DNA of 64,000 bases from Streptomyces sp. CB03234 (GCF_001905885.1 NZ_LIYH01000002.1:611591-675590); one strand, 5' to 3'; counted from the stretch's first letter, positions 53,149 through 61,750 are shown. Program-made: numbers and translations. Notes: a model not told the origin generated them from the sequence alone.

Positions 53149-53838
53149 ATGGAGACGACGAGTCGAGTAGGGGCGCAGGGTGCCGCACCCGGCACCACGT
53201 CGACGCCCGAGGCGACCGGGACGCCCGAGGGGGTGCCCGCGGCCCGGCGTACGGTCGAGGGTTATCTGCGCGCGTCGTTCCCCTGGTACGGGCTGGACGA
53301 GGCGTTCACCGGGCCGCGCTGGCTGATGCAGGTCGGCACGTCCGCCGACGGTACGGTCCAGCACGGGTCGATCGGGCACGGCGACGAGCCGTCGATACGG
53401 CCGGACCGGCTCGAGGCGGCGGACAAGGAGCGGTTCGCGGCCGTCGTCACGGTCGCCGCGAGCCCGGTGCGGCGCAGCGGTGACGGTACGGGGGTGCTGG
53501 ACGCCACCACCGTGTCCTCCGCCGCCTGGCTGGCCGGCTCGGGGCTCCTCGCGTACACCTGGCCGCCCCAGTTGGACCACTCGCTGCGGGACGACTGGCT
53601 GGACCAGCAGACCGAGACGGCGTTCGAGCTGGCCGACGACCTGAACGGGCCGGAGTGGTCGACGCTCTCCCTGCCGGTCGACGGCGTCCCGGTGCCGTTC
53701 CACTACCGCGAGTCGGAGTTCGGCTGGGTGCTGGCCGGTACGACGGCGGCCGGGGTCCATCTGGGTGCGTACGGGCGGGGGATGAGCGCGTACGGGCTGG
53801 GCTTCGCGGTGGTGCGGGACATCGCCGCGTACGCGTAG
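53149..53838 (+). CDS. Conserved hypothetical protein between tatB and mrp
   Basis: The 229-aa protein has a flexible N-terminus (about 35 residues) and a mixed alpha/beta body with RTVEGYLRASFPWYGLDEAF, a Trp-rich stretch and a C-terminus GVHLGAYGRGMSAYGLGFAV. No signal peptide or membrane helix. The ATG at 53149 is preferred over an in-frame ATG at 53059; GAGGAGG lies 11 nt upstream. I do not recognise the family. The stop codon lies inside the first unit of a 27-bp tandem duplication. Confidence 0.7.
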   Translation: METTSRVGAQGAAPGTTSTPEATGTPEGVPAARRTVEGYLRASFPWYGLDEAFTGPRWLMQVGTSADGTVQHGSIGHGDEPSIRPDRLEAADKERFAAVVTVAASPVRRSGDGTGVLDATTVSSAAWLAGSGLLAYTWPPQLDHSLRDDWLDQQTETAFELADDLNGPEWSTLSLPVDGVPVPFHYRESEFGWVLAGTTAAGVHLGAYGRGMSAYGLGFAVVRDIAAYA

Positions 53839-53879
53839 GCCCGTACGGACGGCGCGTACGCGTAGGCCCGTACGGACGG
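53826..53879. repeat. 27-bp exact tandem duplication over a stop codon
   Basis: 53826-53852 and 53853-53879 are identical (both start CGCGTACGCGTAGGCCCG). The TAG in the first unit ends the hypothetical protein gene; the second unit carries an identical TAG. Confidence 0.85.
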
Positions 53880-53885
53880 CATGAC

Positions 53886-53915
53886 AAAGGGGCGGCCCGC
53901 AAGGGCCGCCCCTTT
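53886..53915. terminator. 13-bp bidirectional hairpin with GCAA loop
   Basis: AAAGGGGCGGCCC (53886-53898) pairs with 53903-53915 around the GNRA-type tetraloop GCAA. A- and T-runs flank the GC stem on both sides. It separates the convergent hypothetical gene and mrp. Confidence 0.8.
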
Positions 53916-53922
53916 CATGTGC

Positions 53923-55056
53923 TCAGAACTTGTTGCGCGGCGTGATGCCCAGGCTCATGCCCGACAGGCCGCGCTGGCGGCCGCCGAGCTTGCCCGCGAT
54001 GGCGCGCAGTGCCGCGCCCGCCGGCGAGTCGGGGTCGGTCAGGACGACCGGCTTGCCCTCGTCGCCGCCCTCGCGCAGCCGTACGTCGATCGGGATGGAA
54101 CCCAGCACCGGGACCGTGGCGCCGGTGGTCCGCGTCAGGCCGTCGGCGACCCGCTGGCCGCCGCCCGTGCCGAAGACGTCGACCATCTCGTCGCAGTGCG
54201 GGCAGGGCAGGCCCGCCATGTTCTCGACGACGCCCACGATCTTCTGGTGGGTCTGTACGGCGATGGAACCGGCGCGCTCGGCGACCTCGGCCGCCGCCTG
54301 CTGCGGTGTGGTGACGACGAGGATCTCGGCGTTCGGCACCAGCTGCGCGACCGAGATCGCGATGTCGCCGGTGCCCGGCGGAAGGTCCATCAGCAGGACG
54401 TCCAGGTCACCCCAGTACACGTCCGCGAGGAACTGCTGGAGCGCGCGGTGCAGCATCGGGCCGCGCCACACCACCGGCGTGTTGCCGGGCGTGAACATGC
54501 CGATGGAGATGACCTTCACGCCGTTCGCCGACGGCGGCATGATCATGTTCTCGACCTGGGTGGGGCGGCCGTCCGCGCCGAGCATGCGTGGCACGCTGTG
54601 GCCGTAGATGTCGGCGTCCACGACACCGACCTTCAGCCCGTCGGCGGCCATCGCCGCGGCCAGGTTCACGGTCACGGACGACTTGCCCACGCCGCCCTTG
54701 CCGGAGGCGACCGCGTACACCCGGGTCAGCGAGCCCGGCTTGGCGAACGGCACCTCGCGCTCGGCGGTGGTGCCGCGCAGCGCGGCGGCCAGTTCCTTGC
54801 GCTGCTCGTCGCTCATCACGTCGAGCGTCACGTCGACGCCGGTGACGCCCGCGACGCGGGAGACGGCCTCGCTCACGCGGGTGATGATCGTCTCGCGCAT
54901 CGGGCAGCCGGAGACCGTGAGGTAGACGGTGACGGCGACCGCCCCGTCCCCACCGATCTCCACCGACTTGACCATGCCGAGCTCAGTGATCGGTCGGTTG
55001 ATCTCGGGGTCGTTCACCGTCGCCAGTGCTTCACGCACCGCGTCTTCCGTAACCAT
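53923..55056 (-). CDS. mrp: Mrp/ApbC-type iron-sulfur carrier P-loop ATPase
   Basis: The 377-aa protein has an N-terminal MIP18/DUF59 domain (residues about 5-80, with VSGCPMRETI) and a ParA/MinD-type ATPase domain with deviant Walker A SGKGGVGKSS, DADIYGHSVPRMLG, and the C-terminal CPHC pair (GLPCPHCDEM) that binds a bridging iron-sulfur cluster in this family. It delivers [4Fe-4S] clusters to target enzymes. Single gene, ATG start. Confidence 0.93.
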   Translation of the reverse strand: MVTEDAVREALATVNDPEINRPITELGMVKSVEIGGDGAVAVTVYLTVSGCPMRETIITRVSEAVSRVAGVTGVDVTLDVMSDEQRKELAAALRGTTAEREVPFAKPGSLTRVYAVASGKGGVGKSSVTVNLAAAMAADGLKVGVVDADIYGHSVPRMLGADGRPTQVENMIMPPSANGVKVISIGMFTPGNTPVVWRGPMLHRALQQFLADVYWGDLDVLLMDLPPGTGDIAISVAQLVPNAEILVVTTPQQAAAEVAERAGSIAVQTHQKIVGVVENMAGLPCPHCDEMVDVFGTGGGQRVADGLTRTTGATVPVLGSIPIDVRLREGGDEGKPVVLTDPDSPAGAALRAIAGKLGGRQRGLSGMSLGITPRNKF

Positions 55057-55098
55057 ACGGAGATGGTACGGCGCCGGACCCTGGCTCCGGAAAGGCTG

Positions 55099-55635
55099 TC
55101 AGCGGTCGGCTTCGTCACTTCCGTGCCGGGATCCGGCGCTCCGGTCGTCCAGCTCCCTGATGAAGTCCTCCAGCTCGGAGCGGATCCAGTCGCGGGTGGC
55201 GACCTCGCCCATGCCCATGCGCAGTGCGGCGATCTCCCTGGTCAGGTACTCGGTGTCGGCGATGGAGCGCTCGTTCTGCTTGCGGTCCTGCTCGTGGGTG
55301 ACGCGGTCGCGGTCGGCCTGCCGGTTCTGGGCCAGCAGGATGAGCGGGGCGGCGTACGACGCCTGGAGCGACAGCGCCAGCGTCAGGAAGATGAACGGGT
55401 ACTCGTCGAAGCGCCACGCGTGGGGCGCGGAGGTGTTCCACAGGACCCACACGACGACGACGGCGGTCATCCAGACGAGGAACCGGCCGGTGCCGATGAA
55501 GCGGGCGATCCGTTCCGACAGCCGCCCGAACGCCTCCGGGTCGTACGCGGGCAGCAGCCTCGGCCGCCGCTCGCCCGGCTGGTCCAGCCGGATGCGCGGC
55601 GAGGGCGGCCGCTCCTGCGCACGCTCAGCGGCCAT
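55099..55635 (-). CDS. DUF1003 two-helix membrane protein
   Basis: The 178-aa protein has a basic/proline-rich N-terminus, FIGTGRFLVWMTAVVVVWVL and FIFLTLALSLQASYAAPLIL as two membrane helices with the conserved W-N between, and a charged coiled C-terminal region (QNRQADRDRVTHEQDRKQNE) typical of DUF1003. It overlaps the upstream MgtE-N/CBS gene by 11 bp, so they are co-expressed. The pairing with Mg2+-related genes suggests a link with ion transport, not proven. Confidence 0.9.
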   Translation of the reverse strand: MAAERAQERPPSPRIRLDQPGERRPRLLPAYDPEAFGRLSERIARFIGTGRFLVWMTAVVVVWVLWNTSAPHAWRFDEYPFIFLTLALSLQASYAAPLILLAQNRQADRDRVTHEQDRKQNERSIADTEYLTREIAALRMGMGEVATRDWIRSELEDFIRELDDRSAGSRHGSDEADR

Positions 55636-56899
55636 GCGCGGCGTCCTCCGTGTCCGGGAGGAACTCGGTCTCGCGCCAGTCCTCGGGCAGCAGGTGGTCC
55701 AGTACGTCGTCGACGGTGACCGCGCCGAGCAGCGATCCGCTCTCGTCCACGACCGGGGCGGCGACCAGGTTGTACGCGGCGAGGTAGCTGGTCACCGAGG
55801 GCAGCGGGGTGTCCGGCGGGAGGGGCTCCAGGTCGGTGTCCGCGATCGCCGAGACGAGGGTGAAGGGCGGGTCGCGCAGCAGCCGCTGGAAGTGCACCGT
55901 CCCCAGGTACTTGCCGGTCGGCGTTTCGTCGGGCGGCCGGCACACGTACACCTGGGCGGCGAGGGCGGGGGAGAGGTCCTGCTGGCGTACGCGCGCGAGC
56001 GCGTCGGCGACCGTCGCGTCGGGGCGCAGCACGATCGGCTCGGTGGTCATCAGTCCGCCCGCCGTACGCTCCTCGTACGACATCAGGCGGCGTACGTCGG
56101 CGGCGTCGTCCGGCCGCATCAGCGTCAGCAGCCGCTCCTTGTCCTCCTCGGGCAGCTCGGACAGCAGGTCGGCGGCGTCGTCCGGGTCCATGGCCTCCAG
56201 GACGTCGGCGGCCCGCTCCTCCTTGAGCTTGCCGAGGATCTCGATCTGGTCGTCGTCGGGCAGCTCCTCCAGGACGTCGGCGAGCCGGTCGTCGTCGAGG
56301 GCGGCGGCTACCTCGGCGCGGCGCTTGGGGCTCAGGTGGTGCAGGACGTTGGCGAGGTCGGCCGGGCGCATCCGCTCGAAGGTGGCGACCAGGCTCTCGG
56401 CGCCCTGCCCCACCTCCTCCAGCGAGAATCCGGTCACGGCGGACCACTCGACGGTCAGCGTCTCGCCCTTGCGGCGCAACGCCCCGCCGCCGCCCCGCCG
56501 GACGAAGACCTTGTCGATCTCCCAGTCGCGGCGGGCCGGGAGCTGCTGGATGGCGACGTCCAGGACGGTCACCTCGGAGCCGTCCTCGACCAGCCGGACG
56601 CGGCGGTCGAGCAGCTCGCCGAGGACCAGGCGCTCGGTGGGGCGCTGCTCGAAGCGGCGTACGTTCAGCACGCCGGTGGTGATGACCTGGCCGGACTCGA
56701 TGCCGGTGACCCGGGTCATCGGCAGGAAGATCCGACGGCGTCCGATCACCTCCACGACCAGGCCGAGGAGGCGGGGCGGGCGGCCGCCGACGCGCAGCAT
56801 CGCGACGAGGTCGCGGACGCGGCCGACCTGGTCGCCGTTGGGGTCGAAGACGGGGATGCCGGCGAGGTGCGAGACGAAGATACGGGCGCCTGCCGCCAT
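55625..56899 (-). CDS. PRC-MgtE_N-CBS protein without the MgtE channel domain
   Basis: The 424-aa protein has an N-terminal PRC-barrel-like part (GIPVFDPNGDQVGRVRDLVA), a helical MgtE_N domain (about residues 160-270, with ANVLHHLSPKRRAEVAAALD) and two CBS motifs (about 280-410). In MgtE these cytosolic domains sense Mg2+ and gate the channel; here the five-helix pore is missing, so this is a soluble sensor-like protein. ATG at 56899 chosen because GAGGAGG lies 8 nt upstream. First gene of a unit with DUF1003; corA is 1.8 kb away. Confidence 0.88.
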   Translation of the reverse strand: MAAGARIFVSHLAGIPVFDPNGDQVGRVRDLVAMLRVGGRPPRLLGLVVEVIGRRRIFLPMTRVTGIESGQVITTGVLNVRRFEQRPTERLVLGELLDRRVRLVEDGSEVTVLDVAIQQLPARRDWEIDKVFVRRGGGGALRRKGETLTVEWSAVTGFSLEEVGQGAESLVATFERMRPADLANVLHHLSPKRRAEVAAALDDDRLADVLEELPDDDQIEILGKLKEERAADVLEAMDPDDAADLLSELPEEDKERLLTLMRPDDAADVRRLMSYEERTAGGLMTTEPIVLRPDATVADALARVRQQDLSPALAAQVYVCRPPDETPTGKYLGTVHFQRLLRDPPFTLVSAIADTDLEPLPPDTPLPSVTSYLAAYNLVAAPVVDESGSLLGAVTVDDVLDHLLPEDWRETEFLPDTEDAAHGR

Positions 56900-57074
56900 G
56901 CCGCACACCTCCTCGTGCGCCGGAATTGAGAACTTTATGCCGATTCAGGCTAGCCCGTCCTGGTGCGGGTCGCCCAGGCAGGGCGTCCGTCCGGCTCTCT
57001 GCCGACCGCCGTATACGACACAGGTACGCTGCCGTCTGCCAACCCCCCACGGTTTGATGAGAGGCAGTGCGCTG

Positions 57075-57839
57075 GTGACCCTTCTCGCCCCGGCTTCGCG
57101 CGCCCGCCGGGCCGCCCTCCCCCTCGTGCTGTGCGCCGGGCTGACCGCGGTGCTCACCTCCTGCGGAGAGGAACCCGTCGATCCGGACGCGGGCACGAAC
57201 GGGATGGGCAAACTGTCCGCCACGCAGATCGAGTCCAAGGCACGGGCGGCGGCTGACGGCGCCAAGGCGGTACGGCTGTCGGGGAAGCTGGTCAGCAAGG
57301 GCGGTACGTACACGCTGAACATGCGGCTGAACGAGACGGGCGCGAGCGGGTCGGTCGTCACCAAGACGTCCACGTTCGAGCTGCTGCGGGTCGGTGACGC
57401 GCTCTATCTGCGGGCGGACGCGGACTTCTGGACGAGCGCGGAGGAGGAGCCGGACGACTCCGGCACCAAGGCGGCGGACAAGCTCGACGACATGTACGTG
57501 AAGGTGCCGCAGGACGACCCCTCGTACAAGCAGCTGCGCGGCTTCACGGAGATGAACGTCCTGCTCAACGGGTTGCTGGAACTGCACGGCGACCTCGTCA
57601 AGGGCGACCGCTCCAAGGTCGGCGGCATCCGCACCATCAAGGTCGCGGGCGGCCCGAAGGGCGAGGGCGGCACCCTCGACGTCTCCCTGGAGGGCACTCC
57701 CTACCCGCTCCAGTTCGCCCGGGGCGGCGGCGCGGGCGTGGTCGTCCTGTCCGACTGGAACAAGACCTTCCCCCTGACGCCCCCGTCCAAGGACGAAACC
57801 CTCGACTACGGCCGCCAGCTGCCGCGCACCAGCGACTGA
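57075..57839 (+). CDS. LppX/LprG-like lipoprotein, putative
   Basis: The 254-aa lipoprotein has a signal peptide and lipobox ending VLTSC (C30). The mature part (SATQIESKARAAADGAKAVR; LRVGDALYLRADADFW) resembles the LppX_LprAFG/LolA half-barrel of mycobacterial lipid-carrying lipoproteins. GTG at 57075 has GAGAGG ten bases upstream; ATG at 57057 is an alternative without RBS. Divergent from the MgtE-N/CBS gene. Confidence 0.78.
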   Translation: MTLLAPASRARRAALPLVLCAGLTAVLTSCGEEPVDPDAGTNGMGKLSATQIESKARAAADGAKAVRLSGKLVSKGGTYTLNMRLNETGASGSVVTKTSTFELLRVGDALYLRADADFWTSAEEEPDDSGTKAADKLDDMYVKVPQDDPSYKQLRGFTEMNVLLNGLLELHGDLVKGDRSKVGGIRTIKVAGGPKGEGGTLDVSLEGTPYPLQFARGGGAGVVVLSDWNKTFPLTPPSKDETLDYGRQLPRTSD

Positions 57840-58141
57840 CCCTGATCGCCGGTCGCTCGCGGCCCGGCCGTGCCGGGCCCCGGGCGCCGGTCCGGCGTGG
57901 GCGCGCCCCGGGGCGGTGCCTGTCCGGTGAGTGGGGGCGTGGCCCCTCCGGGCTCACCTCCCCGAGGCCGGCGGCCTCGGGCTACGTGCTCGGGAGCCGA
58001 GCCTTCGCCGCCATCCTCTGCGGGGGCGACCCCGCACGGCCCCGCCCGGCCCCGCCCGGCCGGATGCCGGGTGCGGGTCGTCGGGTGAGGGGCAGGGCCC
58101 GTGCGTGCCGGGCGTCGCGGGCCAGGCCTCGCGGACACGAC
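57840..58141. other. 302-bp convergent gap with dispersed repeat copy C
   Basis: No gene. It holds repeat copy C (57933-58051). Left of it, the GC-rich 57855-57915 can form GGCCCGGC/GCCGGGCC-type stems that could terminate the lipoprotein gene. Confidence 0.5.
57933..58051 (+). repeat. Dispersed hairpin-rich repeat, copy C (diverged core)
   Basis: Matches copies A and B at both ends: GGGGGCGTGGCCCCTCCGGG and the CGAGGCC/GGCCTCG hairpin on the left, and TCTGCGGGGGCGACCC on the right. The 40 bp between differ clearly. Again placed between two convergent 3' ends. The last ten bases are duplicated (CCCGCCCGGC twice at 58041-58060). Confidence 0.8.
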
Positions 58142-58648
58142 CTAGCGTTTCTTGCGCTTCAGCAGGAGTCGGGGGAGCGCCGCCGGGATGGGGTGGCGGG
58201 TGGTGGCCGGGGTGGGGAGCGGGGCGGCCGCCAGGGAGCCGTCCGGGTGGGCGGTGGTCCCGCCCTGCGGGGCCAGGCGCAGCACCCGGCACTCGCGGGC
58301 CCAGCGGTCGGTCATCGTCTCCGCGTCCGGGGCGTTCAGCCGCTTGCCCTTCAGCTCCGCGACGGCCGCCTCCCATGGTTCGGAGCCCGGGGCCAGCTCG
58401 GTCACGGCGGCCGTCCAGGCGACGACACGGCCGCCCTTGTCCTTGCTGCGTACCGTCACCTCGGCTGCGGAGCCGTCCGCCAGCCCCGGCAGCGGCTGCT
58501 CGCCCGGCCCGTCGCCGACGACGTACGCCGCGCCGTCGAGCCACACGTGCCACAGCGCGCGGGCGGGGCCCTGGCCCCGTACCCAGATGAGGCCGGACTT
58601 CTTGGTGGCCTCCTCGACGAGGGCCTGGTCGAGAAGTGCGTCTGTCAT
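58142..58648 (-). CDS. Conserved hypothetical protein after corA (168 aa)
   Basis: The 168-aa protein reads MTDALLDQALVEEATKKSGL and then GQGPARALWHVWLDGAAYVV, a beta-barrel-like pattern loosely like the pyridoxamine-phosphate-oxidase fold, ending with a basic tail LLLKRKKR. No membrane helix. It starts 14 bp after the corA stop; TAAGCT ends 7 nt before its ATG and no RBS is present, so a leaderless transcript from within the corA end is possible as well as read-through. Confidence 0.72.
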   Translation of the reverse strand: MTDALLDQALVEEATKKSGLIWVRGQGPARALWHVWLDGAAYVVGDGPGEQPLPGLADGSAAEVTVRSKDKGGRVVAWTAAVTELAPGSEPWEAAVAELKGKRLNAPDAETMTDRWARECRVLRLAPQGGTTAHPDGSLAAAPLPTPATTRHPIPAALPRLLLKRKKR

Positions 58649-58662
58649 GGCACGCAGCTTAG

Positions 58663-59796
58663 CTACAGCCAGCCGTTGCGCTTCAGGGTGCGGTGGATCG
58701 CGAAACAGATCACCGAGATCCCGACCAGCACCAGCGGGTAGCCGAACTTCCACCGCAGCTCCGGCATGTAGTCGAAGTTCATGCCGTACACGCCGCACAC
58801 CGCCGTCGGTACGGCGATGATCGCCGCCCACGACGTGATCTTGCGCATGTCCTCGTTCTGCGCGACCGTCGCCTGCGCCAGGTTGGCCTGGAGGATGGAG
58901 TTCAGCAGCTCGTCGAAGCCGATGACCTGTTCCTGGACCCGCGCCAGGTGGTCGGCGACGTCCCGGAAGTACTTCTGGATGTCGGGGTCCACCAGCCGCA
59001 TGGGCCGCTCGCTCAGCAGCTGCATCGGCCGCAGCAGCGGCGACACCGCCCGCTTGAACTCCAGCACCTCACGCTTGAGCTGGTAGATCCGCCCGGTGTC
59101 GGCGCCGCGCGTGGAGCCCTTGGCGGGGGGCGAGAAGACGTCGATCTCGATCTGGTCGATGTCGATCTGTACGGCGTCCGCGACCGCGATGTAGCCGTCC
59201 ACCACGTGGTCGGCGATGGCGTGCAGCACCGCCGACGGCCCCTTCTCCAGCAGCTCGGGCTCGCCCTCCATCCGGTGCCGCAGGTTGCGCAGCGAGCCCT
59301 GCCCGCCGTGCCGGACGGTGATCACGAAGTCCCGGCCGGTGAAGCACATCACCTCACCGGTCTCGACGACCTCGCTGGTCGCGGTGAGCTCGGCGTGCTC
59401 CACGTAGTGGATCGTCTTGAAGACGGTGAACAGGGTGTCGTCGTACCGCTCCAGCTTGGGCCGCTGGTGCGCGTGGACCGCGTCCTCCACGGCCAGCGGG
59501 TGCAGCCCGAACTCGGCCGCGATACCGGCGAATTCCGCCTCCGTCGGCTCGTGCAGCCCGATCCACGCGAAGCCGCCGCCCTCACGCACCTGCCGCATGG
59601 CCTCACGGGGCGTCAGGCACACGTCGGTCGCGTCGTCCTTCAGCCGGCGGCCGTCGCGGTACACGGCGCAGTCGACGACCGCGGTGGACGTCGACGGGTC
59701 CCGGGTCGCGTCGTAGGAGGTGTACGTGTTGTAGGGGGCACTGCTCTTGCGCAGGGACGGGCGGACCGCTGCGCGCAGGTCACGGATCATCGACAT
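58663..59796 (-). CDS. corA: CorA-family magnesium/cobalt transporter
   Basis: The 377-aa protein has a large cytosolic alpha/beta domain, a long stalk helix and two C-terminal membrane helices, with the YGMNF selectivity motif at the end of the first and the short loop DYMPELRWKFG before the second, and a basic C-terminus (HRTLKRNGWL). It forms pentameric Mg2+ channels. ATG at 59796 with GAAGGAG upstream; a longer in-frame extension upstream lacks codon bias. Confidence 0.92.
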   Translation of the reverse strand: MSMIRDLRAAVRPSLRKSSAPYNTYTSYDATRDPSTSTAVVDCAVYRDGRRLKDDATDVCLTPREAMRQVREGGGFAWIGLHEPTEAEFAGIAAEFGLHPLAVEDAVHAHQRPKLERYDDTLFTVFKTIHYVEHAELTATSEVVETGEVMCFTGRDFVITVRHGGQGSLRNLRHRMEGEPELLEKGPSAVLHAIADHVVDGYIAVADAVQIDIDQIEIDVFSPPAKGSTRGADTGRIYQLKREVLEFKRAVSPLLRPMQLLSERPMRLVDPDIQKYFRDVADHLARVQEQVIGFDELLNSILQANLAQATVAQNEDMRKITSWAAIIAVPTAVCGVYGMNFDYMPELRWKFGYPLVLVGISVICFAIHRTLKRNGWL

Positions 59797-60245
59797 GGCT
59801 GGCTCCTTCACGGAGAGGCCGTCGCGGGGCGTGGCACAGCCCGGAATGGGGACGTGGCGTTCCTTACGTCCGCAAAGCGGGCGGCACCGCGGGATCGCGG
59901 TGACGGCGTTCGCTACAGACAGGCAAAACGGTGTGCTCTTCCGTCGTGCGAATAGCCATGACCTCACACTCACGCCCCATGAGGACGAGCGGGAGCAGGC
60001 AGGTGAGATGCCTCTCAGGTCACAGAGAAAAGCCGCGGGCGGAAGAGCGGTTGGTACTGCACGGTCGACTTCGATCCACCGCAGCCCCACCTCCTCCGGC
60101 CGGTCCCCCGTAAGGGATGACGTGTTGTCGGGACTGGAAAGCGACGCTTGGCGTGCTGTCCCGACCAGCAGACGGCCAAGACTATCAGCCGACTACGGGT
60201 CAATCCCTTACTTTGCCCGTTCCATACGCGTTCTATGCTCCCCGC
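59797..60245. other. 449-bp divergent region between corA and the SUFU gene
   Basis: No gene supported. It is AT-richer than average around 59915-60040 and should contain the corA promoter and a leader of 100 nt or more. I looked for M-box, ydaO and TPP riboswitch signatures on the minus strand and found no convincing match. The right end holds the SUFU gene promoter. Confidence 0.45.
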
Positions 60246-60246
60246 A
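60234..60246 (+). promoter_or_regulatory. Leaderless-type -10 box of the SUFU gene
   Basis: TATGCT (60234-60239) ends 6 nt before the ATG at 60246, with TTGCCC at 60213-60218 as a possible -35 (15-bp spacing). No Shine-Dalgarno sequence. Confidence 0.45.
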
Positions 60247-60836
60247 TGGGAGAAGTTCTTGCTCTGGTCGAGGCCCGGCTGCGTACCGCCCTCGGTGACC
60301 CGGACGCGCGCGCCGCGGTGACGTTCCTGGGCACCGACCGCGTCGAGGTCCTCCGCTTCCCGGACGCCGCCCTCGGCCTGGTGAGATACGCCACGCTCGG
60401 CATGTCGGCCCAGCCGATGACCGACCCGGCCGACGCCCTCGCCGACCCGGTCAAGGGCCCGCGCGCGGAGCTGCTCCTGACCGTACGGGCGGGACGCGCC
60501 GACACCGACAAGGTGCTGCGCCCGCTCGCCGTCCTCGCCGCCTCGCCGCAGGTCGAGGGCGTGGTCGTGGCCCCGGGCGCGTCCCTGGACACCGGCGAAC
60601 CCCTGTGGCCGGGCGCCCCGTTCACCTCCGTGCTGGTCGCGGAGCCCGGTGGTCTGGTGGAGGACCTGGAGCTGGACGCGCCGATGGACCCGGTGCGTTT
60701 CCTGCCGCTGCTGCCGATGACGCCCAACGAGGCCGCGTGGAAGCGCGTACACGGTGCGCAGGCGCTCCAGGAGCGGTGGCTGGCGGCCGGTACGGACCTG
60801 CGCGATCCGCTGCGTACGTCCGTAACTCTCGGCTGA
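60246..60836 (+). CDS. Suppressor-of-fused (SUFU) domain protein
   Basis: The 196-aa protein has the SUFU pattern: LVRYATLGMSAQPMTDP, PRAELLLTVRAGR, the LPLLPMTPNEAAWKRVHG segment and a final helix. In animals SUFU binds Gli factors; in bacteria the domain is frequent among immunity proteins of polymorphic toxin systems. Here no toxin gene is adjacent, so a housekeeping role is as likely. Cytoplasmic, with no signal sequence. Confidence 0.85.
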   Translation: MGEVLALVEARLRTALGDPDARAAVTFLGTDRVEVLRFPDAALGLVRYATLGMSAQPMTDPADALADPVKGPRAELLLTVRAGRADTDKVLRPLAVLAASPQVEGVVVAPGASLDTGEPLWPGAPFTSVLVAEPGGLVEDLELDAPMDPVRFLPLLPMTPNEAAWKRVHGAQALQERWLAAGTDLRDPLRTSVTLG

Positions 60837-61102
60837 CGTCGGTCCGTTGGTCCCGGAGGCGGGCCGGTGGGTGCTGGGCTTCGGCGCGGGGTACGGCGCG
60901 GCGGCGGCCGGGAGCCGGCGAGGGGAACGGCAGCGGCACCTGGCCGGGTGTCGCGTGCGGGCCCTGGCGACGGACGGCAGGGCCGGGTCCACCGGTCCGG
61001 CCGGAGGAGTCCACATGGGTGCAAGACGCATCCATATTTGTGGGGGGAGCGGCACACCGGACGGGTGATCGTCCTTGACGAGGCGACGACCGGGGAGGAC
61101 CG

Positions 61103-61750
61103 TTGAACCCTATGAGGGGCGAACCCAGTTGCCCGAAGTGCGGAGGCCGGGTCAGGGCGCCCGGTCTCTTTTCCGACTCCTGGCAGTGCGACGTGCACGG
61201 CGCCGTGCACCCGCTGCAGCCCGTGATCCCGCCCAGCGTGGAAGCGCTCGGCGTCGTCACGCACCGGTCCCAGGTGCCCGTCTGGATGCCGTGGCCGTTG
61301 CCGGTGGGGTGGCTGTTCACCGGTGTGGCGTACGCGGGGGACGACCGCAGCGGCGGCCGGGCCACCGTCGTCGCCTGCTCGGGCCCCGGGCCGCTCGGGG
61401 GCGTGGGGGAGCTGCTGCTGATCGCCGAGGAGCTGGGGGTGGGCCTGGGCGCGCGGTACGCCGGGCTCGACGGCCCCGACCCGGGCCCCCACATGTGCGT
61501 CGGCACCCGCCCGCAGGCCAAGGTCCTCGCCGCCGGCCGGCCCACCCCGCTCTGGCACGTCAGCGACGCCCCCGAGGACCGCGCGGTCTTCGCGGGCGAG
61601 GCCCGCGGACTGTGGCTGTGGGCCATCGTCTGGCCCGAGAAGTCGGGCCTGCTGATGTACGACGAGCTCGTCCTGACCGACCTCCGGGAGGCCGGCTCGG
61701 AGGTGGAGCTGCTCCCGTGCGGGGCGCTGAGCCCGAGACTGCTGGACTGA
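61103..61750 (+). CDS. DUF6758-type protein with zinc ribbon
   Basis: The 215-aa protein has an N-terminal half zinc ribbon (CPKCGGRVRAPG and then WQCDVHG) and a body with conserved PVWMPWPLPVGWLFTGVAYA and LWLWAIVWPEKSGLLMYDEL. The family is common in Streptomyces and uncharacterised. TTG at 61103 has GGGGAGGA just upstream; ATG at 61112 (MRGEPSCPKC) is an equally good start. Confidence 0.85.
   Translation: MNPMRGEPSCPKCGGRVRAPGLFSDSWQCDVHGAVHPLQPVIPPSVEALGVVTHRSQVPVWMPWPLPVGWLFTGVAYAGDDRSGGRATVVACSGPGPLGGVGELLLIAEELGVGLGARYAGLDGPDPGPHMCVGTRPQAKVLAAGRPTPLWHVSDAPEDRAVFAGEARGLWLWAIVWPEKSGLLMYDELVLTDLREAGSEVELLPCGALSPRLLD

Noticed and set aside
59800..60120. Magnesium or other riboswitch in front of corA
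   Set aside because: I read the minus strand for M-box, ydaO and TPP consensus segments and found only a short AGGTGAG-like match, not the conserved core.
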